Positions 33,297-42,142 of a stretch of DNA of 64,000 nucleotides are shown in pieces. Under the pieces are notes generated by a model. That model was not told where the DNA came from, ran no database searches, and saw only the letters and a program-made list of their open reading frames with translations. Numbering within the stretch: position 1 is the first letter of the stretch; the number at the start of each line of letters is the position of its first letter. The translations under genes and the position numbers were made by a program. Origin of the DNA: Pseudomonas sp. DY-1 (GTDB lineage: Bacteria; Pseudomonadota; Gammaproteobacteria; Pseudomonadales; Pseudomonadaceae). The stretch covers positions 2,542,001 to 2,606,000 of the forward strand of contig NZ_CP032616.1 of NCBI RefSeq assembly GCF_003626975.1, written 5' to 3'.

Positions 33297-36200
33297 TCAG
33301 GCAGCCGGGTCGAACAGGTGCAGCACCTGGATCTCGCTGGCGGTGAGGCGGGCGCGGAGCTGCTTCTCCTGCTCGCGGACCTTGGCCAGGGCGCGCTCCT
33401 TGACCGGGCCGTAGCCACGGATCTGCTCCGGCAGTTCGGCGAGGGCGACAGCGGCGGCGTAGTTGCTCGGTTTCAGCTCCTTGATGAGCAGGTCGACCGT
33501 GGCTTCGTACTCCGCGATCAGGTCGCGCTCGAGCTTGCGCTCCTCGCTGTAGCCGAAGGGGTCGAACGCGCTGCCTCGAAGGAACTTGAAGCCGGCGAGC
33601 ACGCCGAAGGCCTTGAGCATCCAGGGCCCGAAACGACGCTTGCGCGGTTCGCCAGTCACCGGGTCAGCCTTGGCCAGCCAGGAAGGCGCCAGGTGGAACT
33701 CCAGGTGGTAGTCACCCTGGAACTGGGCGTCCAGTTGCTTGCGGAAGGTGGCATCGCTGTAGAGACGCGCCACTTCGTACTCGTCCTTGTAGGCCAGCAG
33801 CTTGGCGTAGTAGCGCGCAACGCTGAGGGTCAGGGCCTTGTCTTCGCCGATGTCGGCCTTACGCACGCGTTCCACCAGGGCACGGTAGCGCTCGGCGTAG
33901 GCGGCATTCTGGTAGGCACGAAGGTGGTCGGCGCGGTACTGGACGATCTCTTCAAGCGTCTCGCAGCGCGGGGCTTCTACTTCGGCTGGCTTGGCCAGCT
34001 TCTCCACTGCCGCCAAGTCATGGGCGGCACGGCGTCCCCATAGGAAGGCCTGTTGGTTGAGGTTGACCGATACGCCGTTGAGTTCGATGGCCTTGTCGAT
34101 GGCTTCGGCGGAAATCGGGACCAGGCCGCGCTGGTAGGCGTAGCCGAGCATGAACAGGTTGGTGGCGATGCTGTCGCCCAGCAGGCGGGTAGCCAGGCGT
34201 GTGGCGTCGACAAAGTGGGTCTTGGCCACACCTACCGCTTCCACCAGGGCCTCGCGCATGGCAGCGCCCGGCACCTGGGCATCCGGGTTGCGGGTGAACT
34301 CGGCGGTCGCGGCTTCATGGCTGTTGACCACCGCGTGGGCGATGCGGTCGTTGAGCTTGGCCAGGGCTTCCTCGCTGGCGGCCACCACCAGGTCGCAACC
34401 AAGAAGCAGGTCGGTCTCGCCGGCGGCGATGCGCACGGCATAGATGTCGTCTTGCTTGGCGGCGATCCGGATATGGGTAACCACCGGACCGAACTTCTGA
34501 GCAAGGCCGGCCTGGTCGAGGACGGTGCAACCCTTGCCTTCGATGTGCGCAGCCATGCCCAGCAGCGCGCCGACAGTGGTCACGCCGCTGCCGCCGACGC
34601 CCGGCAGGAGGATGTTCCAGGGACGGTCCAGGCTCGGCTGACGCGGTTCCGGGAGGGCCACGAAGAGCGCCTTGGCACCCGCGGCTTCCGGCTTGCGCAG
34701 GCTACCGCCATGCACGGTGACGAAGCTCGGGCAGAAGCCTTCGACGCAGGAGAAGTCTTTGTTGCAGGCGTTCTGGTCGATCTGGCGCTTGCGCCCCAGT
34801 TCGGTTTCCAGGGGCAGCACGGACAAGCAATTGGATTTGACGCTGCAGTCGCCGCAGCCTTCGCATACGGCCGGGTTGATGAAGGCGCGCTTGGCCGGGT
34901 CGACCAGTTTGCCGCGCTTGCGGCGGCGGCGCTTCTCGGTGGCGCAGGTCTGGTCGTAGATCAGCACCGAAACGCCCTTGAACTCACGCAGCTCGCGCTG
35001 CACGGCATCCAGCTCGCGACGATGGTGGAAGGTGACGATGGGCGCGAAGGTGGCGCGGGTCGGATACTTCTCTGGCTCGTCGCTGACCAGGGCAATGCGC
35101 TTCACACCCTCGGCGAAGACCTGCTGGCTGAGTTGGTCGACGCGCAGTTCGCCGTCGATGGGCTGGCCACCAGTCATGGCCACGGCGTCGTTGTAGAGGA
35201 TCTTGTAGGTGATGTTGACCCCGGCGGCGACGGCCGCGCGCAGGGCCAGTTGACCGGAGTGGAAGTAGGTGCCGTCACCCAGGTTCTGGAAGATGTGCGG
35301 GGTGTCGGTGAAGGGGGCCTGGCCGATCCAGGTGGCGCCCTCCCCGCCCATCTGGGTGAAGGTATCGGTGTTGCGGTCCATCCACTGGGTCATGTAGTGG
35401 CAACCGATGCCGCCCTGGGCGCGGCTGCCTTCCGGCAACTTGGTGGAACTGTTGTGCGGGCAGCCGGAGCAGAAATGCGGGGTGCGCGTGGTCGTGTGCT
35501 TAGGCTCGGCGAGGGCCTTTTCCTTCGCGGCGAGGAAGGCCAGGCGGGACTCGATCTGCTCACTGGAGTAGATCGGCGCCAGCCGCTTGGCGATGACGCG
35601 GGCGATCATCGCCGGCGTCAGTTCACTGAGGTTGGGCAGCAGCGAAGTGCCCTCCTCGTCGAACTCGCCCACCACGCGCGGGCGCTTGTCCACTGGCCAG
35701 TTGTAGAGCTGGCCGGTGACCTGGTCTTCGATGACGCTGCGCTTCTCTTCCACCACCAGGATCTCATCCAGGCCTTGGGCGAACTCGTGGACGGAGACAG
35801 GCTCCAGCGGCCAGCTCATGCCGACCTTGAGCACCCGCAGGCCGACCTTGGCGCAGAGTTCCTCGTCCAGGCCCAGGTCATTCAGGGCCTGGCGCACGTC
35901 GAGGTAGGACTTGCCGGTGGTGATGATGCCGAGGCGCGGGGTCGGCGAGTCGAGCATCACCTGGTTGAGGTTGTTGGCGCGGGCGAAGGCGCGGGCGGCG
36001 TAGATCTTGTACATGTTCAGGCGCTTTTCCTGCGCCAGGGGCGGATCCGGCCAGCGGATATGCACGCCATCTTCCGGCAGGACGAAGTCTTGCGGAATCT
36101 TCACATCCACGCGCAACGGGTCGACTTCCACCACCGCGGAGGAATCGACGTTCTCTGCAATGGTCTTCAGCGCCACCCAGCAGCCGCTGTAGCGCGACAG

Positions 36201-36764
36201 CTCCCAGCCGATGATCCCGTAGTCGAGAATCTCCTGGACGTTGGCCGGATTCAGTACCGGGATGGAGGCGCCAATGAAGGCATGCTCGCTCTGGTTGGCG
36301 ATACTGGAGGACTTGCAACCGTGGTCGTCACCGGCCAGGAGCAAGACGCCGCCATGGGCCGAGACGCCGGCGGAGTTACCGTGCTTGAAGACGTCGCCGC
36401 AGCGATCCACGCCCGGCCCCTTGCCGTACCACATGGAAAACACGCCATCGTACTTGGCACCGGGGAACAGGCTGGTCTGCTGACTGCCCCAACAGGCGGT
36501 AGCCGCCAGTTCTTCGTTGACGCCGGGCTGGAAGTGAACGTGGTTTTCCTTGAGGAAGGACTTGGCTTCCCAGAGGCTCTTGTCGAGGTTGCCGAGCGGC
36601 GAACCGCGGTAGCCGGAAATGAAGCAGGCGGTGTTCAGGCCGTGAGCCTTGTCCCGCTGCTTCTGCAGCATCGGCAGGCGGGTAAGCGCCTGGGTGCCGG
36701 TGAGGTAGAGGTGACCGGTTTCGAGGCGGTATTTGTCATCCAGGCGGATCTCGGCCAGAGACAT
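33297..36764 (-). CDS. Indolepyruvate ferredoxin oxidoreductase, fused alpha-gamma type
   Basis: A 1155-residue single-chain 2-oxoacid:ferredoxin oxidoreductase. It decarboxylates arylpyruvates to aryl-acetyl-CoA, passing electrons to ferredoxin. Order of domains: N-terminal pyrimidine-binding domain (1-330), thiamine-diphosphate domain with CSGCPHN at about 433 and GGIGCHYMTQW, and an iron-sulfur region with CEGCGDCSVKSNC at about 647. The gamma domain begins LLPGVGGSGVTTVGALL (about 720-920) and a C-terminal DUF6537-like domain follows. The 4Fe-4S pattern is the reduced set usual in this aerobic-type enzyme. It diverges from an Lrp regulator, which presumably senses an amino acid and controls it. 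Confidence 0.93.
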   Translation of the reverse strand: MSLAEIRLDDKYRLETGHLYLTGTQALTRLPMLQKQRDKAHGLNTACFISGYRGSPLGNLDKSLWEAKSFLKENHVHFQPGVNEELAATACWGSQQTSLFPGAKYDGVFSMWYGKGPGVDRCGDVFKHGNSAGVSAHGGVLLLAGDDHGCKSSSIANQSEHAFIGASIPVLNPANVQEILDYGIIGWELSRYSGCWVALKTIAENVDSSAVVEVDPLRVDVKIPQDFVLPEDGVHIRWPDPPLAQEKRLNMYKIYAARAFARANNLNQVMLDSPTPRLGIITTGKSYLDVRQALNDLGLDEELCAKVGLRVLKVGMSWPLEPVSVHEFAQGLDEILVVEEKRSVIEDQVTGQLYNWPVDKRPRVVGEFDEEGTSLLPNLSELTPAMIARVIAKRLAPIYSSEQIESRLAFLAAKEKALAEPKHTTTRTPHFCSGCPHNSSTKLPEGSRAQGGIGCHYMTQWMDRNTDTFTQMGGEGATWIGQAPFTDTPHIFQNLGDGTYFHSGQLALRAAVAAGVNITYKILYNDAVAMTGGQPIDGELRVDQLSQQVFAEGVKRIALVSDEPEKYPTRATFAPIVTFHHRRELDAVQRELREFKGVSVLIYDQTCATEKRRRRKRGKLVDPAKRAFINPAVCEGCGDCSVKSNCLSVLPLETELGRKRQIDQNACNKDFSCVEGFCPSFVTVHGGSLRKPEAAGAKALFVALPEPRQPSLDRPWNILLPGVGGSGVTTVGALLGMAAHIEGKGCTVLDQAGLAQKFGPVVTHIRIAAKQDDIYAVRIAAGETDLLLGCDLVVAASEEALAKLNDRIAHAVVNSHEAATAEFTRNPDAQVPGAAMREALVEAVGVAKTHFVDATRLATRLLGDSIATNLFMLGYAYQRGLVPISAEAIDKAIELNGVSVNLNQQAFLWGRRAAHDLAAVEKLAKPAEVEAPRCETLEEIVQYRADHLRAYQNAAYAERYRALVERVRKADIGEDKALTLSVARYYAKLLAYKDEYEVARLYSDATFRKQLDAQFQGDYHLEFHLAPSWLAKADPVTGEPRKRRFGPWMLKAFGVLAGFKFLRGSAFDPFGYSEERKLERDLIAEYEATVDLLIKELKPSNYAAAVALAELPEQIRGYGPVKERALAKVREQEKQLRARLTASEIQVLHLFDPAA

Positions 36765-36964
36765 GTGGGCGCTCCTTTTATTTTTATGGCGACCTTGATG
36801 GCAACGGTGGGTGCCATCCTTTGTTCAGCCCGAAGCAGGATCGCTGCGTCGGACGCATGCCAAAACTATGACCGGACGGTGCTGATTTTTTCTTTCTATT
36901 TTCGGGTTTCAACGCCAGACTTGCGCATGATACTTCCAACAAAAACAAGTTTTCGGACTGATTC

Positions 36965-37432
36965 ATGCAGAACCCTCTGAGTCCCATTGACCGCAAGATC
37001 TTGCGCCTACTGCAGCATGACGCCGACCTTTCCGCCGCCGAAGTGGCCGAAAGGGTGGAGCTGTCGCAGTCACCATGCTGGCGACGAATTCATCGCATGC
37101 AGGAAGACGGGTTGATCGAACGCAAGGTGGCCCTGCTCAATCCCAAATTGCTGGGTTTCTCGATCACGGTGTTCGTCAACATCAAGCTCTCCGCCCACGG
37201 CCGCAACAACCTCACGGAGTTCGAGGAGGCCATCGTCGGCTATCCGGAAGTGCTGGAGTGCTACACCATGGCCGGTGGCTCGGACTACCTGTTGAAGGTG
37301 GTGGCCAAGGACATCGCCAGCTACGAGCGCTTCCTGCGGGACCAGCTACTGCAGCGGCCCCATGTGCTGGAGGCGCACTCGAACATCGCCATGAGCGAGG
37401 TCAAGCGCACAACGGAGCTGCCGCTGGATTGA
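36965..37432 (+). CDS. Lrp/AsnC family transcriptional regulator
   Basis: A 155-residue Lrp protein. The helix-turn-helix covers residues 5-60 (LRLLQHDADLSAAEVAERVELSQSPCWRRIHRMQEDGLIE) and the RAM ligand domain covers about 68-150 (VLECYTMAGGSDYLLKVVAKDIASYERFL). The 200-base divergent gap with the indolepyruvate oxidoreductase gene is AT-richer and probably carries both promoters and the binding sites. Aromatic or branched-chain amino acids as effector is inferred from the neighbour. Confidence 0.93.
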   Translation: MQNPLSPIDRKILRLLQHDADLSAAEVAERVELSQSPCWRRIHRMQEDGLIERKVALLNPKLLGFSITVFVNIKLSAHGRNNLTEFEEAIVGYPEVLECYTMAGGSDYLLKVVAKDIASYERFLRDQLLQRPHVLEAHSNIAMSEVKRTTELPLD

Positions 37433-37435
37433 GGA

Positions 37436-38020
37436 TCAGGCCGAATCAGGCCAGGCGACGGGGCGGTGTTCTTCGATGAGCTGCAGCAGGCGCTGGCAGG
37501 TCTCGGCGATGGAGCCGGAGTTATCCAGCAGGCAGAGGTCGGCGTTTTCGCCGGCGAGCAGGGTGTCGGCGAACCCGGTGTTGCGGGCCAGGCGAGCTTC
37601 GATCTCCTCCGCCGATTCACGACCACGGGTATGCAGGCGTCGACGCAGTACATCGTCCTCGACCGTCAACAGCACAGCCAGAAGGTGCGGGTAGCGCCGA
37701 CGGGCTTCGGGAAGGTAGCCACGGGAACCGTTGACCAGCACGTCGTCGCCTGTTTCCAGCCAGTCGTCGATCAACCGGGGAATCCCGTAGGACAGGCCAT
37801 TGGCGTACCAGCTCATGGCGAACTCGCCACGCTCCTCACGCTCGGCGAAGGCCTCGGGACTGACCGCCTCGGCGAGTTCCCCCTTGGCTTCTGCAGAACG
37901 GGTGATGACCCGGCGCGCTACGCGGCAGCCCTGCGCGTCCGAGCGCTCACGCACGGCATCGAGCAGGCTGTCTTTGCCGGAACCGGAAGGGCCTATCAGG
38001 TAGATGAGCCTGCCTTTCAT
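37436..38020 (-). CDS. phnN: Ribose 1,5-bisphosphokinase PhnN
   Basis: A 194-residue P-loop kinase related to guanylate kinase. It phosphorylates ribose 1,5-bisphosphate to PRPP in C-P lyase phosphonate breakdown. Walker A GPSGSGKDSLLDAVRE at about residues 9-24, then VITRSAEAKGELAEAVSPEAF and FAMSWYANGLSYGIP, the PhnN-type lid and substrate region. The start at 38020 (MKGRLIYLIGPSG) is chosen over one 30 bases upstream by alignment. It converges with the Lrp gene, three bases apart. No other C-P lyase gene (phnG-phnM) is in the window, so it stands alone here. PRPP supply unconnected to phosphonates is also possible. Confidence 0.88.
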   Translation of the reverse strand: MKGRLIYLIGPSGSGKDSLLDAVRERSDAQGCRVARRVITRSAEAKGELAEAVSPEAFAEREERGEFAMSWYANGLSYGIPRLIDDWLETGDDVLVNGSRGYLPEARRRYPHLLAVLLTVEDDVLRRRLHTRGRESAEEIEARLARNTGFADTLLAGENADLCLLDNSGSIAETCQRLLQLIEEHRPVAWPDSA

Positions 38021-38519
38021 GGGAACACCTGGAGGAATGCTAGTGGCCAAGGATCACAGCCGGGATTCGAAGAAATTCACCGCGAAAATTTTGAACCGCT
38101 TTTATGACAGCGCAAAGGATTCTTTTGCATAGGGCGTGGTCTGACAACTGCAGCTACCCTTTAGCATGATGGCCAGACAGCATCATGATGCCTTCATGGA
38201 CCTTGAATGGGGCTTCGAGGGGCAATGCGGCTGTCGGACCGTGGTCAATGAAGGTTCTAGAGCGCTGGAAGAGGCATCCTGGAATTGTCTGTAAATTGTT
38301 CAGCCACTCGCAATTCGGACAATTGGTGCTGGCCAAAAGCCGCTATAATGATCACAATCCGACACCAAATTGACGTCAAGGAAACGTTTTGCTGACCTTA
38401 GGGTCATACCGATTCGAATCGCGAAACTGGTTGAACAATTGCTGCTAAGGACAGTCAAACCGGTGACAATCTTGCAGCTCATTGCCAGCATCGCTTTCCT
38501 GAACTAACCGGTTGAATGT
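38021..38519 (+). promoter_or_regulatory. Long upstream region of amrZ with a consensus -10
   Basis: About 500 bases without a convincing gene. A consensus TATAAT lies at 38344-38349, with TTGGTG 15 bases upstream as a weak -35. A transcript from there would have a leader of about 165 bases before amrZ. In P. aeruginosa amrZ is driven by AlgU; I see no clear AlgU site (GAACTT-N16-TCTGA). The stretch 38051-38300 shows nothing else I can name. Confidence 0.5.
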
Positions 38520-38846
38520 ATGCGCCCTATGAAACAGGCTATCTATTCCAGTCGCACGGCTGACAAATTCGTCGTTCGTCTCCCCGAGGGTATGCGAGAG
38601 CGCATTGCTGTCGTGGCCCGCAACCACCATCGCAGCATGAACTCCGAGATCATCGCCCGCCTCGAGCAGAGCATGCTCCAGGAAGGCGCGCTGGACGAAG
38701 GCGTTTCCATGCGCCTGGACAGCCCAGAGCTGACCCTGCATGAGCGCGAGCTGCTGCAGCGCTTCCGTCAGCTGTCGCGGCGCCAGCAGAATGCCCTGGT
38801 TGCCCTGATTGCCCACGATGCGGAACTGGCGGCTGAGGAATCCTGA
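38520..38846 (+). CDS. amrZ: Alginate and motility regulator AmrZ (ribbon-helix-helix)
   Basis: A 108-residue Arc-type DNA-binding protein. In Pseudomonas AmrZ activates alginate genes, represses flagellar fleQ and controls c-di-GMP and twitching genes. The ribbon-helix-helix is at about residues 13-55: [36 protein letters not shown]. The C-terminal tetramerisation region ([34 protein letters not shown]) is nearly identical to P. aeruginosa AmrZ as I recall it, while the N-terminal few residues differ slightly. It is a single-gene transcript with its own strong terminator. Confidence 0.96.
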   Translation: MRPMKQAIYSSRTADKFVVRLPEGMRERIAVVARNHHRSMNSEIIARLEQSMLQEGALDEGVSMRLDSPELTLHERELLQRFRQLSRRQQNALVALIAHDAELAAEES

Positions 38847-38864
38847 AGCTCCCCGCATTGAATG

Positions 38865-38890
38865 AAAAAACCGGCTATTGCCGGTTTTTT
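38865..38890 (+). terminator. Rho-independent terminator after amrZ
   Basis: AAAAAACCGGC-tatt-GCCGGTTTTTT, 18 bases past the stop; a textbook stem with T-run. Confidence 0.95.
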
Positions 38891-38936
38891 CATGCCTTCG
38901 ATTCGGAAGGGCCCCGTCTGGGACAGTCGCACTAAC

Positions 38937-38966
38937 GAAAAAGCCGCCCTGCGGAGGCGGCTTCTT
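38937..38966 (-). terminator. Rho-independent terminator after mgtE
   Basis: Stem GCCGCC/GGCGGC (38943-38948 and 38956-38961) inside GAAAAAGCCGCC...GGCGGCTTCTTC. On the minus strand it ends in TTTTTCG, 13 bases past the mgtE stop. Confidence 0.9.
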
Positions 38967-38979
38967 CGTTCATTCGATC

Positions 38980-40422
38980 TCAGAGCAGGAACAGGGTGGC
39001 CAGGCCAAGGAAGATGAAGAAGCCGCCGCTATCAGTCATGGCCGTGATCATCACACTGGAACCCATCGCCGGGTCGCGCCCCATGCGCGTCAGGGTCATG
39101 GGAATCAGCACCCCCATTAGCGCCGCCAGCAGCAGGTTGAGGGTCATCGCCCCCGTCATCACCACGCCCAGCGACCAGTTGCCATATAGATAGTAGGCAA
39201 CCGCCCCAATTACCCCACCCCAGATCAGGCCATTGATCAGGGCTACACCCAGCTCTTTGCGCAGCAGGCGCGAAGTATTGCCGGGGCCCATCTGGTCCAG
39301 GGCCATGGCGCGGACGATCATGGTGATGGTCTGGTTGCCCGAGTTGCCGCCGATGCCAGCAACGATCGGCATCAGTGCCGCGAGTGCTACCAGCTTCTCG
39401 ATGGAGCCCTCGAACAAACCGATCACACGGGACGCGATGAACGCAGTGACCAGGTTGACCGCCAACCAGGCCCAGCGGTTACCGACCGACTTCCAGACCG
39501 AGGCGAAGATGTCTTCCTCTTCGCGCAGACCGGCCATGTTGAGCACTTCGGTCTCACTTTCTTCCCGGATCAGGTCGACCATTTCGTCGATGGTCAAACG
39601 ACCGATCAGCTTGCCGTTCTTGTCCACTACCGGTGCCGATACCAAGTCATAGCGCTCGAACGCCTGGGCAGCATCGTAAGCATCCTCATCCGGGTGGAAG
39701 CTCACCGGGTCGGTGGCCATGACTTCGGCCACTTCCTTGTCCGGGTCATTCACCAGCAGACGCTTGATGGGAAGAACGCCCTTGAGGACGCCATCGTAGT
39801 CCACCACGAAGAGCTTGTCGGTGTGGCCGGGCAGCTCCTTGAGACGGCGCAGGTAACGCAACACCACTTCGAGGGCCACATCATCGCGGATGGTGACCAT
39901 CTCGAAATCCATCAGCGCGCCGACCTGGTCTTCCTCGTACGACAGCACGGAGCGAACACGCTCGCGCTGCTGCGCATCGAGGGACTCCATCAGCTCATGG
40001 ATCACATCCCGCGGCAGCTCGGGCGCAAGGTCCGCCAGCTCGTCGGCGTCCATCTCCTTGGCAGCCGCGAGCAGCTCGTGATTGTCCATGTCCGCGATAA
40101 GCGTTTCGCGGACCGCATCGGACACTTCAAGGAGGATGTCGCCGTCGCGCTCAGCCTTGACCAGCTGCCAGACCGTCAGACGGTCCTGGAGCGGCAGGGC
40201 TTCGAGGATGTGGGCGATGTCGGCAGGGTGCAACTCGTCCAGCTTGCGCTGCAGTTCCGCGAGGTTCTGGCGGTGGACGAGATTTTCAACGAGGTCGCGA
40301 TGCTGGCCTTCCTGACGATGCGTCAGGTCTTCCACCAGCTTGTGGCGATGCAGCAGTTCGATAACCTGGGCCAGACGGTCCTGCAGGCTCTCTTGCGGCT
40401 TTTTGGCTTCTACTTCAGTCAT
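38980..40422 (-). CDS. mgtE: Magnesium transporter MgtE
   Basis: A 480-residue Mg2+ channel. An N-terminal helical MgtE_N domain (about 35-135) leads into two CBS domains (about 165-285, MDFEMVTIRDDVALEVVLRYLRRL and VMATDPVSFHPDEDAYDAAQAF), a connecting helix and five transmembrane helices (about 315-480). The channel motif is PIVAGIGGNSGNQT (about 372). The CBS and N domains close the pore when Mg2+ is plentiful. The acidic ion-sensing stretches (DADELADLAPELP) are intact. No riboswitch-like leader is evident upstream. Gene neighbours match the P. aeruginosa alaS-lysC-rsmA-mgtE region. Confidence 0.95.
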   Translation of the reverse strand: MTEVEAKKPQESLQDRLAQVIELLHRHKLVEDLTHRQEGQHRDLVENLVHRQNLAELQRKLDELHPADIAHILEALPLQDRLTVWQLVKAERDGDILLEVSDAVRETLIADMDNHELLAAAKEMDADELADLAPELPRDVIHELMESLDAQQRERVRSVLSYEEDQVGALMDFEMVTIRDDVALEVVLRYLRRLKELPGHTDKLFVVDYDGVLKGVLPIKRLLVNDPDKEVAEVMATDPVSFHPDEDAYDAAQAFERYDLVSAPVVDKNGKLIGRLTIDEMVDLIREESETEVLNMAGLREEEDIFASVWKSVGNRWAWLAVNLVTAFIASRVIGLFEGSIEKLVALAALMPIVAGIGGNSGNQTITMIVRAMALDQMGPGNTSRLLRKELGVALINGLIWGGVIGAVAYYLYGNWSLGVVMTGAMTLNLLLAALMGVLIPMTLTRMGRDPAMGSSVMITAMTDSGGFFIFLGLATLFLL

Positions 40423-40738
40423 ATAGCGCGCTCCACCCCCAGTGGCAGAGCACGCCAGAAGGGGTCAAACAGTCATTTCGCGATTGTGCAATCGGGATTC
40501 TGAGTAACTACTGGGTAAGTCCATGATGGTTGTCCGAATGCCCCGGCGGGGCTGACCGCGCAATGATAACACCGCCGTTAGACTCACGCGTTACAAAATC
40601 ATGGAAAGAACAATCGCTTGCATCGCAAAGCTGGGATTGCCTTCACCCTCCTGCGACGTCGGCACGCATCTGTAGGACACGCGCACGCGTGGAGATTCAG
40701 CGGATACACTCGAGAGCCCATGCCAAGGAGAAGGCGCC
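40423..40738. other. Divergent intergenic region mgtE / small secreted protein
   Basis: 316 bases without a convincing gene. It must hold both divergent promoters. An A/G-rich ribosome binding site (AAGGAGAAGG) precedes the gene at 40739. I see no Mg2+ sensor (M-box) structure. Confidence 0.6.
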
Positions 40739-41242
40739 ATGAAACGACTCTCGATCCTCATCGTCACCGCCCTGCCCTGCTGGCCACAGCCCCCATTGAA
40801 CGCGGCATCTGTCTTCCGCTGCAGCGATGCCGAGGGCAACGTCAGCTTCAACCAGCATGGCTGTCCAGTGGGCAGCCATGCCGAGCAACATCGCACCAGG
40901 ACGCCAAACATCTTGAGTAGCGAACTGATACCGGGCGAACTGGGTGAGTCGTACTTTCCGATTCAGAAATGGGATAACCCCGAACTTCCTCAGGAAATAG
41001 TAGTGGTCGGTGAGCGGGAGGAGGTATGCGGCAACGCGATTTCGCCGCAGGATCGGCGCAGGGCGATTATCCGCAAGCAGATTCGCAGCGGCATGACCCG
41101 CTCAGATGTCGAGAGCGCCTTGGGCAAGCCGGACCGAATTAGCGGAAGCAGTGGCAAGTTGCGCTACCACTACAAGCCTAAGAAGGGCGTCAGCTACCAC
41201 GTTGCGTTCAATGCCGAGGGATGCGTGATAGCGGGGAAGTAG
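40739..41242 (+). CDS. Secreted hypothetical protein with DUF4124-like and SmpA/BamE-like parts
   Basis: A 167-residue protein with a signal peptide ending LNAAS (about residue 23). The first mature segment VFRCSDAEGNVSFNQHGCP resembles the start of DUF4124 proteins, which read as a Cys-containing cell-envelope module. The last 70 residues (ISPQDRRRAIIRKQIRSGMTRSDVESALGKPDRISGSSGKLRYHY) look like an SmpA/OmlA (BamE) fold with its GMTRSDVESALGKP motif. It probably acts in the periplasm, but no function is established. Terminator at 41254 and strong ribosome binding site support it as a single gene. Confidence 0.8.
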   Translation: MKRLSILIVTALPCWPQPPLNAASVFRCSDAEGNVSFNQHGCPVGSHAEQHRTRTPNILSSELIPGELGESYFPIQKWDNPELPQEIVVVGEREEVCGNAISPQDRRRAIIRKQIRSGMTRSDVESALGKPDRISGSSGKLRYHYKPKKGVSYHVAFNAEGCVIAGK

Positions 41243-41253
41243 AAGCGCAAAAG

Positions 41254-41282
41254 AAAAGGGCCTGCATTTCTGCAGGCCCTTT
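41254..41282 (+). terminator. Rho-independent terminator
   Basis: AAAAGGGCCTGCA-tttc-TGCAGGCCCTTT, 11 bases beyond the stop of the preceding gene. Confidence 0.93.
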
Positions 41283-41287
41283 CGGTA

Positions 41288-41364
41288 TGGCGCACTCAGG
41301 AGGATTCGAACCTCCGACCGCCCGGTTCGTAGCCGGGTACTCTATCCAGCTGAGCTATGAGTGC
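41288..41364 (-). tRNA. tRNA-Arg (anticodon ACG), copy 1
   Basis: 77-base cloverleaf: acceptor GCACTCA/TGAGTGC, anticodon stem CCCGG/CCGGG with loop CTACGAA, encoded CCA. The anticodon ACG (inosine-modified) reads CGU/CGC/CGA. Identical to the copy at 41436. Confidence 0.97.
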
Positions 41365-41435
41365 GCAGTTGGTGTTTTTAGACCAGATCACCGCTGGTTT
41401 TTTCACGACTCTGGCTACGCCACGAGTCTTGAAAA

Positions 41436-41512
41436 TGGCGCACTCAGGAGGATTCGAACCTCCGACCGCCCGGTTCGTAGCCGGGTACTCTATCCAGCTG
41501 AGCTATGAGTGC
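41436..41512 (-). tRNA. tRNA-Arg (anticodon ACG), copy 2
   Basis: Identical sequence to 41288-41364, separated by a 71-base spacer. Tandem arginine tRNAs beside tRNA-Ser and rsmA are the arrangement in P. aeruginosa. Confidence 0.97.
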
Positions 41513-41618
41513 GTTGTGGGCGCGCATTATAGGGATTTTCTTGCTTTGGTCAACTGCTTTTTCGAGAAGTTTCAATAACTTAACGATCTAGCAACCAACC
41601 ACCCTACAACACGAAATA

Positions 41619-41709
41619 TGGCGGAGAAGGGGGGATTCGAACCCCCGACACCCTTTTGAGGTGTACTCCCTTAGCAGGGGAGCGCCTTCGGCCACTCGGC
41701 CACCTCTCC
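41619..41709 (-). tRNA. tRNA-Ser (anticodon GCT)
   Basis: 91-base class II tRNA: acceptor GGAGAGG, long variable arm (about 15 bases), anticodon loop TGCTAA-type giving GCT, T loop TTCGAAT, encoded CCA. Reads AGU/AGC. Confidence 0.96.
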
Positions 41710-41771
41710 GCAACACGGGGCGCATGATAACCATGTTTTCCCCGTTTGCAAAGCCAAAAATTGCAGAAAAA

Positions 41772-41957
41772 TTAGTGGCTTGGTTCTTGGTCTTTCTCTT
41801 TCTGTATGCGCTGGTAAATTTCCTCACGGTGCACGGCAACCTCTTTGGGAGCATTGACACCAATGCGCACCTGATTACCTTTCACCCCAAGCACGGTCAC
41901 AGTGACATCGTCACCCACCATCAGGGTCTCTCCGACCCGGCGAGTCAGAATCAGCAT
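41772..41957 (-). CDS. rsmA: Global RNA-binding regulator RsmA (CsrA family)
   Basis: A 61-residue CsrA homologue that binds GGA motifs in mRNA leaders and represses translation of biofilm and secretion genes, controlled by RsmY/Z small RNAs. [40 protein letters not shown] is the full beta-sheet core, with the RNA-binding Leu4/Arg6 start and Arg44 region ([14 protein letters not shown]) present. The ATG at 41957 has AAGGAGAAAGGA immediately before it. The product is close to or identical with P. aeruginosa RsmA. It follows lysC on the same strand after a terminator. Confidence 0.97.
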   Translation of the reverse strand: MLILTRRVGETLMVGDDVTVTVLGVKGNQVRIGVNAPKEVAVHREEIYQRIQKEKDQEPSH

Positions 41958-42104
41958 TCCTTTCTCCTTACGGATTCGTTTCGGGACAACAGTCTGCAAA
42001 AAAGAAATGGTTGCGGCCCCGGCACGGAATACGGCTGGAGCTTACACCCAAGTATTGACCAGCCCCGGCAAAAGGAAAGTTCCACCGTAGCAGCCAAAAA
42101 CGAC

Positions 42105-42132
42105 AAAAGGCGCGGGGTGAGCCGCGCCTTTT
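42105..42132 (-). terminator. Rho-independent terminator after lysC
   Basis: AAAAGGCGCGG...CCGCGCCTTTT, ten bases beyond the lysC stop; T-run TTTTGTCG on the minus strand. Confidence 0.92.
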
Positions 42133-42142
42133 GAAAATTGCC

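Noticed and set aside
40423..40738. Magnesium riboswitch upstream of mgtE
   Set aside because: No M-box-like helices could be recognised, and the leader region looks unstructured by eye.
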